Origin: Deltaproteobacteria bacterium
Lineage (GTDB): Bacteria > Desulfobacterota > Desulfobacteria > Desulfobacterales > JAFDDL01
NCBI GenBank assembly: GCA_019310865.1
Contig: JAFDDL010000260.1
Location: 1 to 5,811 of the forward strand
Length of the DNA: 5,811 bases
Direction of reading: 5' to 3'
In this document: positions 1 to 5,684 of the stretch, piece by piece
Position numbering within the stretch: position 1 is the stretch's first letter
Layout of the letters: every line of letters starts with the position of its first letter
Notes under the pieces: model-generated
Seen by the model: the letters and a program-made list of their open reading frames with translations, nothing else
What the model was told of the DNA's origin: nothing
The model's database searches: none
Translations under genes and position numbers: made by a program

Positions 1-348
1 TTTACACTCATCCATCCTCGTGCCATTACGCATATAAAGATCGCCGGAGAATCAGTTCCGGACAAAGTGATCCGCAGTGTCATGGGCTTTCTGGCCCTTT
101 ATATGACGATTTTTGCCGGCAGTGCGGTGCTATTGGCCGGTATGGGGGTCGATTTTGTCACCGCTCTGGGTTCCGTTGCCGCTTCCATCGGCAATATCGG
201 TCCGGGTTTCGGAATGGTCGGACCGGTGGAAAATTATGCTTTGATTCCGGATACGGGTAAATGGCTGCTAATATGGTGCATGCTTATGGGCCGACTCGAA
301 ATCTTTACAGTAATTATTTTGCTGGTGCCGGAGTTTTGGCGGCGGTAG
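1..348 (+). CDS. trkH: TrkH-family potassium uptake protein, C-terminal part (5' end outside window)
   Basis: The reading frame is open from base 1 and ends at TAG 346-348, so 115 C-terminal codons are visible. The product is the membrane-spanning, K+-translocating subunit of a Trk/Ktr-type uptake system, which normally works with a cytoplasmic NAD-binding TrkA/KtrA subunit. What is seen: an opening HPRAI..IKIAG motif, typical of the loop before the last pore repeat; a hydrophobic helix (VMGFLALYMTIFAGSAVLL); then a P-loop with SIGNIGPGFG, matching the fourth selectivity-filter segment of TrkH; and the family's terminal signature MLMGRLEIFTVIILLVPEFW followed by two arginines. The normal ending shows the C-terminus is intact. 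The start, the first three pore repeats and any trkA partner lie to the left. The family call is firm. The choice of trkH over ktrB/trkG rests on the close fit of the C-terminal motifs. Confidence 0.93.
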   Translation, partial: FTLIHPRAITHIKIAGESVPDKVIRSVMGFLALYMTIFAGSAVLLAGMGVDFVTALGSVAASIGNIGPGFGMVGPVENYALIPDTGKWLLIWCMLMGRLEIFTVIILLVPEFWRR

Positions 349-404
349 ATCGATTTTAATTTCAGATTTTTCAATAACTCTCGAATGTTAACATCAGTTT
401 TCAC

Positions 405-419
405 CGCCGTTCTCCGGCG
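405..419 (+). terminator. Weak hairpin downstream of trkH, possible transcript end
   Basis: CGCCG at 405-409 pairs with CGGCG at 415-419 around a 5-base loop, 57 bases after the trkH stop. No T-run follows, so it is not a classical Rho-independent terminator. It could stabilise a 3' end or mean nothing. Confidence 0.2.
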
Positions 420-500
420 ATTCCAAAAGACCCAATAATACAGGCTTGCGCGAGCGCATCCAATGATCGTTTAAAAGGAGGGACTCCCAAGGTTTCTATA

Positions 501-522
501 AAAATTACAGGATTGTAATTTT
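501..522. repeat. AT-rich inverted repeat (9-bp arms, 4-base spacer)
   Basis: AAAATTACA at 501-509 and its exact reverse complement TGTAATTTT at 514-522 flank GGAT. With A500 bulged, two more pairs (498-499 with 523-524) extend the stem. It sits 29 bases upstream of the TATAAT box at 552. It could be an operator for a dimeric regulator or a weak terminator whose T-run forms part of the stem. The sequence does not decide between them. Confidence 0.4.
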
Positions 523-551
523 ATCGTAAGTTTTGTGCAATCTTTTAAGTT

Positions 552-557
552 TATAAT
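552..557 (+). promoter_or_regulatory. Candidate sigma-70 -10 box for the glycosyltransferase gene
   Basis: A perfect TATAAT lies 62 bases before the ATG at 620, which would put the transcription start near 564. No good TTGACA-like -35 is present at 16-18 bases; the upstream DNA at 521-535 is merely T-rich. The hexamer could arise by chance in this AT-rich stretch, so the call is tentative. Confidence 0.35.
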
Positions 558-576
558 CGGTTCTGATCTGTTAATC

Positions 577-594
577 AGCCTGAAGAAACAGGCT
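577..594 (+). promoter_or_regulatory. 6-bp leader hairpin just before the glycosyltransferase ribosome binding site
   Basis: AGCCTG at 577-582 pairs exactly with CAGGCT at 589-594 around the loop AAGAAA. It ends 10 bases before the AAGGA ribosome binding site. If transcription starts near 564 it would form at the 5' end of the mRNA, where it could protect the transcript or tune translation. No T-run follows, so it is not an attenuator by itself. Confidence 0.3.
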
Positions 595-619
595 TCGTTA
601 TGGAAAGGAACCATTTGCG

Positions 620-3385
620 ATGCAATCTGTGTCAATCATTGTACCGACATTAAACGAGGCCGAAAATATAGACGAATTGCTTTTGAGAATAGCTGCCGTT
701 CGTTTATTAGCAGCACACGACCTGGAGGTGCTCTTCGTTGATGATGCATCAACGGATGGTACGTGCGATTTAGTGGAGATGAATCAATCGGGTTTGGCTG
801 TGAGGGTTTTACGCCGAACTGATAAACGAGGTTTGGCCGGAGCTGTCATTGACGGTGCAGCGGCTGCAATGGGGGATGTTGTCGTTGTTATGGATGCTGA
901 TTTGAGTCACCCACCAGAAGCGATTCCAGACCTGATTGCAGCTGTTACGAGCGGCGGTTATGATATGGCCATCGGTAGCCGGTATGTGCCAGGCGGTTCG
1001 ATACCATGTTGGTCCTTTTCCCGGCGAATCGCATCACGGTTGGCAAAACTGCTGGCTTGGCCTTTTAGCGACGTGAAAGATCCCTTGTCTGGTTTTTTCG
1101 CGGTGCGTCGGGATCGTCTCACTCAGCTGAAAAAAGACGTGTCGGGTTTCAAGATCGGTTTGAAACTTTTGTCTAAAGGCGGTGATTCCCTGCGGGCAGT
1201 TGAGATTCCAATTGATTTTCATGACCGTTGTCAGGGAAAGTCAAACCTTACGCTTATCGTAATTTGGGAATATATACAACAATTGTTGGTGTTGGCCGGC
1301 GGTAATGTTTCGGTCACCAACGGTTCTCGCTTCGTTCTTGTCGGACTTTTGGGACTTGTCACGGATTTGTTGATTTTTCAGGTTCTTTATGCAAACGGTG
1401 CTGCATTGGAAGTGGCTCACGTCACCAGCTTTGTTGCTGCAACCATAACGAACTATAGCCTGAATTCTCGGTGGGCATTCGTAAGTGTAGACAGAACCTT
1501 CATTCCACCGGGTTCAAGACGATATCTGTCGTTTTTGTTTATCGCGCTTTTGGCATTTTTCATGCGAGGCGGCGTGCTGGCATCCTTGACGCAGATTGGT
1601 GCTTGGCCACCTCGGTTGGCAATAACGGTTGCCATCGTTGCCGCCGCAGGTGTCAACTACCTTGGCTGTGCTTTTTTAATTTTTCCGCATAAGGGTTTCA
1701 GGAATCTGTCAGATACACGCTGGCGTCTTTTAGCCCTGGGGGTTGTTGGCTATACACTAATGTTGCGATTGGTTTATCTGGGGGTGCCGGAACTCCTTCA
1801 AGAGGAGGCGTACTACTGGAATTATGCACAACACCTGGATATCGGTTACCTGGATCATCCACCGGCTGTTGCTTGGATCATTCATTTGGGCACGATGGTT
1901 TTTGGTGATACTGAATTTGGGATTCGTATCGGGGCCTATGGCTGTTGGCTGATTACGGCCCTCTTTTGTTTTAAGTTGACCCATCGCATTTTTAATAAGT
2001 GGACTGCCCTGCGGGCGCTTTTACTCATTGCTGTTTTGCCGATTTTCTTTGGTCTCGGTCTTGTGATGATACCGGATGCACCCCTGATGGCCTGTTGGTC
2101 AGGCGCGCTATATTTCTTATACAGAGCACTCATTGACGGAGATCGTAACGCCTGGATAGGAGCAGGCATCTGTCTCGGGCTGGGCCTGCTGTCCAAGTAC
2201 ACCATTGCGCTTTTAGGGCCAGCGGCAATTATATTCCTGATCCTTGACCGTCGCTCCCGTGGCTGGTTTGTGAAACCGGAACCCTATTTGAGCGTGTTCA
2301 TCGCGTTGACCCTGTTTTTACCGGTAATTATCTGGAACTTCCACAACGAGTGGGCCTCTTTTGTATACCAGGGGCCCAGAAGAATCCTGCGCGGGTTGAA
2401 CTTTTCCTTGCATGAGCTGATTGGAAGCATGCTGGTACTTCTTACTCCAACGGGGCTTCTCGCTGCTATCTCCATAATTTTTTCCAAAAAAGTGCGCTTA
2501 CCGACTTTCCCGTCTGCGGTGACAATCTCGAAATACCGGAGCCACACGTTTGCGCTGGTTTTCTTGCTTGTACCATTGTCCGTTTTCATGGTATTCAGTC
2601 TTTCTAAAGAGGTAAAATTACACTGGACTGGACCGTTGTGGCTTGCAGTCATACCGTTTATGGCCCATTATATGGGTGGTGGTGGTGCAGTGCCGAAAAT
2701 AAGCGCTGCCTCCAGACGCTTATTCCGGTTTGTGCAACGTATGTGGCCGGCAACCATTGCGGCCTCTTTGCTGATATACGGTGCGGCGCTCCATTACGTG
2801 ACTTTGGGGCTCCCGGGTCTTCCCTATCCTGACAATTTTTTTCTTGCCGGCTTTAGAGATCTGGGGCAGCAAATTGAACAGGTCGAGAATGACATTGAGT
2901 TAGCAACGGGGGTAGAACCGCTGGTGGTCGGAATGGATAAATATAGAACTGCCAGTTTACTGGCTTTTTACCGCCCAAGGCCTCGAGCACAGATGAACGA
3001 GTCGCTGGAAAGAGAAAGTGTTTTGCACACTGCCGGCTGCCATCTGTTTGGCGAAAACAGTCTAATGTATCAGTATTGGTTCCCTGAAAAGGTGCATGAC
3101 AAAAGTGTTATGATTTTGGTTAGCCCCAGGCGCGATAAATTAACAACTGAAAGGATTTTATCCCGTGTCAAGGAAATGGGGAACATTCAGGAAATCACAC
3201 TTCACAAGAACGGAAGGTCTGTTGGGAAATATTATTATGTCGTCGTGAATGGTGATAACGATCGCAAGAACCCATTTGGCAATTTGTCCCCATCAATTGT
3301 TTCCTTCCGAAAGGAAGGGGCCTCTTGCGAGGAAATTGCTTTAGGAAAACATAAAAAATTCCTGATGCGAAATCAGCTGTCGTAG
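620..3385 (+). CDS. Three-domain GT2 (DPM1-like) / GtrA / PMT-ArnT-like membrane glycosyltransferase fusion
   Basis: 921 residues; ATG 620 is preceded by AAGGA at 605-609, and an in-frame TGA at 581-583 rules out a longer protein. Residues 1-225 are a GT2 domain of the polyprenol-phosphate sugar synthase (DPM1) type: SIIVPTLNEAENI at 5-17, VDDASTDGT at 40-48, the metal-binding DADLSHPPE at 92-100, IGSRYVPGG at 118-126 and DPLSGFFAVRR at 154-164. Residues 235-357 form a GtrA-like four-helix domain with RFVLVGLLG at 237-245 and TNYSLNSRWAF at 277-287. Residues 368-735 resemble GT39/ArnT-type (PMT_2) GT-C enzymes: QEEAYYWNYA at 394-403 holds the usual acidic pair, with GYLDHPP at 409-415, IPDAPL at 484-489, GLGLLSKYT at 520-528 and KLHWTGPLW at 666-674. 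The rest is a soluble tail, probably periplasmic. By family knowledge the parts would make, flip and use a polyprenyl-phosphate sugar. Sugar and acceptor are unknown. The frame is intact, with no sign of a broken junction. Confidence 0.93.
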   Translation: MQSVSIIVPTLNEAENIDELLLRIAAVRLLAAHDLEVLFVDDASTDGTCDLVEMNQSGLAVRVLRRTDKRGLAGAVIDGAAAAMGDVVVVMDADLSHPPEAIPDLIAAVTSGGYDMAIGSRYVPGGSIPCWSFSRRIASRLAKLLAWPFSDVKDPLSGFFAVRRDRLTQLKKDVSGFKIGLKLLSKGGDSLRAVEIPIDFHDRCQGKSNLTLIVIWEYIQQLLVLAGGNVSVTNGSRFVLVGLLGLVTDLLIFQVLYANGAALEVAHVTSFVAATITNYSLNSRWAFVSVDRTFIPPGSRRYLSFLFIALLAFFMRGGVLASLTQIGAWPPRLAITVAIVAAAGVNYLGCAFLIFPHKGFRNLSDTRWRLLALGVVGYTLMLRLVYLGVPELLQEEAYYWNYAQHLDIGYLDHPPAVAWIIHLGTMVFGDTEFGIRIGAYGCWLITALFCFKLTHRIFNKWTALRALLLIAVLPIFFGLGLVMIPDAPLMACWSGALYFLYRALIDGDRNAWIGAGICLGLGLLSKYTIALLGPAAIIFLILDRRSRGWFVKPEPYLSVFIALTLFLPVIIWNFHNEWASFVYQGPRRILRGLNFSLHELIGSMLVLLTPTGLLAAISIIFSKKVRLPTFPSAVTISKYRSHTFALVFLLVPLSVFMVFSLSKEVKLHWTGPLWLAVIPFMAHYMGGGGAVPKISAASRRLFRFVQRMWPATIAASLLIYGAALHYVTLGLPGLPYPDNFFLAGFRDLGQQIEQVENDIELATGVEPLVVGMDKYRTASLLAFYRPRPRAQMNESLERESVLHTAGCHLFGENSLMYQYWFPEKVHDKSVMILVSPRRDKLTTERILSRVKEMGNIQEITLHKNGRSVGKYYYVVVNGDNDRKNPFGNLSPSIVSFRKEGASCEEIALGKHKKFLMRNQLS

Positions 3386-3499
3386 TTAGCCTTGCGCGAT
3401 CGTATAAGGAAATGGGAGCCTGTTTGTATTCGTATCCTGTTGGTTGAAAAGGAAGTGTTTTTACAGTTACACTTCCCCGATTATTGGGGGTGGAAAGTA
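3386..3499 (+). other. Spacer between the fusion gene and the exported protein gene
   Basis: This is 114 bases without a credible start. The frame of the next gene stays open back to a TTG at 3392, but the 36 extra residues would sit in front of an obvious signal peptide, so the region is treated as leader. An ATG at 3412 opens only 11 codons. The spacer holds the hairpin at 3451-3476. No clear -10/-35 pair was found, so co-transcription with the upstream gene is possible. Confidence 0.6.
3451..3476 (+). promoter_or_regulatory. 8-bp perfect hairpin upstream of the exported protein gene
   Basis: GGAAGTGT at 3451-3458 is the exact reverse complement of ACACTTCC at 3469-3476, with a 10-base loop. 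It ends 23 bases before ATG 3500. A competing pairing of CCCC at 3475-3478 with GGGG at 3486-3489 shares bases 3475-3476 and would cover the G-rich ribosome binding region. That arrangement would suit translational control or an mRNA processing site. An operator is an alternative. No T-run follows, so a terminator is unlikely. Confidence 0.4.
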
Positions 3500-4231
3500 A
3501 TGCAAAAAATTATTCTTAGCGCTTTGTTACTGTTTTTCTCGATTATCAGCATTGCCTTATCGGAAGAAGATGATGTTTTTATAGTAGAAGCTGAAGGAAG
3601 GCACCAAATAGCAGGCAGTGCCTCAATTGAACTGGCAAAAAACATGGCCCTTTTCACCGCAAAAAGACAGGCCGTGGATTTGGCTGGAAGATATCTTTCA
3701 CACAAAAGCCTTATCAAATTCTATGAACTGAACCGTGATGAAATATACAGTCTCGCAGCCAGGGAAGTCGAGACAGTGATATTAGAGGAAAAACGCCAAA
3801 CAGTTGGGGAGGTCTCAATATACCGCGTTCGAATCAGAGCCCGGGTCCAGGCCGCCGATTTTGTCAATGCGGAGATGGAGGACACAAAACAGGAAAAAAA
3901 TGAGGCAAAAGAGTATTATAAAGAAAAAATGGAACAGCCTGTTTCAGCCGAGATTGATCCAGGTAAAGATATTAGCAAGGCTTACCGTCTACTGCGTGAA
4001 AAGAAATGGCGAATCGCGATGATTTATATGAATCATCTGGGGAAAAAATATCCGAACTGGGCAGAGATACATATGGCCAAAGCCCTTGTTTATTATATAT
4101 TTCATGAACCGGTGTTTATGAAAAAGGCTTTGAACGAGGCCTGTCGGTTGGGTAATAATACGGCATGTGATGACTTAAAAAATATAAAAAAAGTGCACGA
4201 ATACGATTTTGGCATTTCTGCAACTGAGTGA
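3500..4231 (+). CDS. Exported protein with LPP20/FlgT-like N-terminal half and TPR/Sel1-like C-terminal half
   Basis: 243 residues, function not recognised. ATG 3500 is chosen because it begins a textbook signal peptide: MQK, then a hydrophobic stretch, then ALS before acidic EEDD, giving a likely signal peptidase I cut after residue 21. The frame is open further upstream (to TTG 3392), but that would bury the signal. The ribosome binding site is poor: a G-rich run at 3486-3493 and GGAAAG just before the ATG. No lipobox cysteine is present. Residues 27-120 (FIVEAEGRHQIAG, ELAKNMALFTAKRQAVDLAGRYL, YRVRIRARVQ) follow the pattern of secreted LPP20/FlgT-N-like domains: strand, alanine-rich helix, then closing strands. 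Residues 123-145 are charged and lysine/glutamate-rich, perhaps a coiled linker. Residues 157-230 look like helical TPR/Sel1 repeats, ending NEACRLGNNTACDDL; Cys215 and Cys223 could form a disulfide. Base use is visibly AT-richer than the regulator gene that follows. Family assignments are by eye only. Confidence 0.82.
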   Translation: MQKIILSALLLFFSIISIALSEEDDVFIVEAEGRHQIAGSASIELAKNMALFTAKRQAVDLAGRYLSHKSLIKFYELNRDEIYSLAAREVETVILEEKRQTVGEVSIYRVRIRARVQAADFVNAEMEDTKQEKNEAKEYYKEKMEQPVSAEIDPGKDISKAYRLLREKKWRIAMIYMNHLGKKYPNWAEIHMAKALVYYIFHEPVFMKKALNEACRLGNNTACDDLKNIKKVHEYDFGISATE

Positions 4232-4261
4232 TTACCGCTAACCTGATGGCAAAAGTCACTC
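4226..4261 (+). terminator. Possible terminator of the exported protein gene, overlapping its stop codon
   Basis: GAGTGATT at 4226-4233 pairs with AAGTCACTC at 4253-4261, giving 8 pairs including one G-T, around a loop of about 20 bases; TATTT follows. The stem contains the TGA stop at 4229-4231. The long loop and short T-run make it weak, but its place at the end of a gene facing a convergent neighbour fits. Confidence 0.3.
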
Positions 4262-4264
4262 TAT

Positions 4265-4313
4265 TTCCCGCATATGAGATAGTTTTCGGGAAGCACAGAT
4301 AGCCCCTTTCCCG
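4265..4313. terminator. Convergent-gene spacer with three alternating TTCCCG/CGGGAA arms
   Basis: TTCCCG at 4265-4270 and again at 4308-4313 can each pair with the single CGGGAA at 4287-4292, so two mutually exclusive 6-bp hairpins are possible. They lie between the ends of two facing genes, where a bidirectional terminator is expected. Neither hairpin has a proper T-run on either strand, so function is uncertain. Confidence 0.25.
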
Positions 4314-4316
4314 TGC

Positions 4317-5684
4317 CTACGCCTCGGTGATGTGAAAGCGCTTGAGTTTACGCCACAAGGAGACGCGATCGATTCCCATGATCTTGGCAGCGCGGGTCTT
4401 GTTGCCATTGCATTTTTCCAGGACCCATCGGATGTAGCGCTTTTCTTGTTCCTCCAAGGAGGGGATTTCCCCATCCGGCCGGCGGTAGGTCTCGATGGAA
4501 AGGCGGTTGATATACTCCGGGAATTCATCGGCCCTAAGCTTCGGCCCTCGGCCCATGGCGATGGCCCTTTCGATCACGTTTTCCAATTCGCGAACATTTC
4601 CCGGCCAGCTGTGCCGGCACAGAAGCGCCATGGCCTCCGAGTCGATGTCATGAATCTTCTTTTGCGCCGCCAGACTCTTGGTCCGGATAAAATGACGGAT
4701 CAACACCGGAATGTCTCCCTCCCGGGCGGTCAGGGGTGGTAAATTCAACGCGATCACGTTGAGCCGGTAGTAAAGATCCTGTCGGAAGGCACCCTCGTCC
4801 ACCTCGCGCTGCAAATCCCGGTGGGTTGCGGCAATGAAGCGCACATCAATGGGAATGGGCGCCACGCCGCCCACACGTAGTATTTCACCCTCCTGAATGG
4901 CACGCAGGAGTTTTACCTGCATGGTTGAGGGCATATCGCCGATTTCATCCAGCAACATCGTACCGCCGCCGGCGGTCTCCAACAACCCGAGCTTGTCCTG
5001 GTGGGCACCGGTAAAAGCGCCCTTCTCGTGGCCGAAAAGTTCATTGGCCATCAGGTCCTCGGTCAGGGCACCGCAGTTAAACGCCACGAATTTGTTTTCA
5101 GCCCGGAGACTCAGGGAATGGATGGCTTTGGCTGCCAGCTCCTTTCCAGTGCCTGTTTCACCGCAGATCAACACGTTGGCCTCGGAGGCGGCGATTTGCT
5201 CGATGGTTCGTCGCACCGAGCGAATGGCCTCGCTGTCTCCAAGAATTGTGGGGATACTGCGCGAACCGGCCAATTTTTGTTTCAGCACCCTGTTTTCGGT
5301 TTGAAGTTTGCGTTTGAACAGGGCCTCCTTGACCACCTTGCGGACCATCTCGATCTTGAAGGGTTTGGCGATGTAAAAATAGGCACCGTCCCTCATGGCC
5401 TGAACCGCCATATCAACGGTCGCATACCCGGTTATCAAAACTACCTCCGTGTAGGGTTGAAGCTTGCGGCACTGGGCCAATACCTGGAACCCATCCACCT
5501 TGTCCATTTTGTAATCGGTAATGACCAGGTCGAATTCTGCAGTGTTCAGTTGACCCAATGCCTTGGTTCCACTATCGACGGCAACGACGTCGTAGCCCTC
5601 TTTTTGCAGGATGTGGCTGAGATTATTGAGCGTTATCGCTTCGTCGTCAATAACCAAGATCATTGGCGGACGTGCTTGCTGCAT
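4317..5684 (-). CDS. Sigma-54-dependent NtrC/AtoC-family response regulator
   Basis: 455 residues, full length for the family. It is a DNA-binding regulator that, once phosphorylated by a partner histidine kinase, uses ATP to open sigma-54 promoters. The receiver (8-120) has acidic residues D13/D14, phosphoacceptor D57 in ITDYKM, T85 in LITGYA and K107 in AKPF. The AAA+ domain (145-380) has Walker A GETGTGKE at 175-182, the sigma-54 contact loop GAFTGA at 222-227, Walker B LLDEIGD at 244-250, the arginine-finger stretch FRQDLYYRLNV at 300-310 and WPGNVRELENV at 360-370. A Fis-type helix-turn-helix occupies about 410-450 (GNKTRAAKIMGIDRVSLWRKL). All key residues are intact, so it should be active. 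The ATG at 5684-5682 follows AGAGGAG, only 3 bases away; an in-frame TAA 24 bases further upstream makes it the first possible ATG. Met8 is a weaker alternative start. No kinase gene lies in the window, and the target genes cannot be told from sequence. Confidence 0.95.
   Translation of the reverse strand: MQQARPPMILVIDDEAITLNNLSHILQKEGYDVVAVDSGTKALGQLNTAEFDLVITDYKMDKVDGFQVLAQCRKLQPYTEVVLITGYATVDMAVQAMRDGAYFYIAKPFKIEMVRKVVKEALFKRKLQTENRVLKQKLAGSRSIPTILGDSEAIRSVRRTIEQIAASEANVLICGETGTGKELAAKAIHSLSLRAENKFVAFNCGALTEDLMANELFGHEKGAFTGAHQDKLGLLETAGGGTMLLDEIGDMPSTMQVKLLRAIQEGEILRVGGVAPIPIDVRFIAATHRDLQREVDEGAFRQDLYYRLNVIALNLPPLTAREGDIPVLIRHFIRTKSLAAQKKIHDIDSEAMALLCRHSWPGNVRELENVIERAIAMGRGPKLRADEFPEYINRLSIETYRRPDGEIPSLEEQEKRYIRWVLEKCNGNKTRAAKIMGIDRVSLWRKLKRFHITEA

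Larger units (their letters stand above)
349..619. other. Intergenic region between trkH and the glycosyltransferase fusion gene
   Basis: This 271-base stretch has no credible gene. The only ATG-started frame noticed (385, 17 codons) has no ribosome binding site. Visible structure: a 5-bp hairpin CGCCG/CGGCG at 405-409 and 415-419 that has no T-run; a TGCGC-GA-GCGCA mini-palindrome at 447-458; a purine-rich Shine-Dalgarno-like run at 474-482 with no start codon at a useful distance; an AT-rich inverted repeat at 501-522; a TATAAT box at 552-557; and a 6-bp hairpin at 577-594. It probably holds the end of the trkH transcript and the promoter and leader of the next gene. Confidence 0.7.

Noticed and set aside
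602..618. TGG...TTGC sigma-54-like match at the glycosyltransferase start
   Set aside because: The GG-GC spacing is 13 bases and the match overlaps the ribosome binding site and start region, so it cannot serve as that gene's promoter.
535..741. 68-codon frame starting at a GTG before the glycosyltransferase
   Set aside because: It overlaps the GT2 N-terminal coding region in another frame, has no good ribosome binding site and has no recognisable features.
2284..2652. 122-codon - strand frame inside the glycosyltransferase gene
   Set aside because: Shadow of a gene with clear conserved motifs on the + strand; the composition is not protein-like.
2671..2682. GGT tandem run inside the glycosyltransferase gene
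   Set aside because: It is four in-frame glycine codons (residues 686-689) in a loop. It is too short to argue for phase variation, and gain or loss of units would keep the frame.
445..3399. CTTGCGCGA occurring at 445-453 and 3391-3399, both between genes
   Set aside because: Only 9 bases are shared and the flanks do not align convincingly; chance is a sufficient explanation.
3392..3499. 36-residue N-terminal extension of the exported protein from a TTG
   Set aside because: It would place charged sequence ahead of a standard signal peptide. The ATG at 3500 gives a natural exported protein.
4332..4742. 136-codon + strand frame, and the 4897-5304 frame
   Set aside because: Both are antisense shadows of the regulator, with no ribosome binding site or recognisable protein features.
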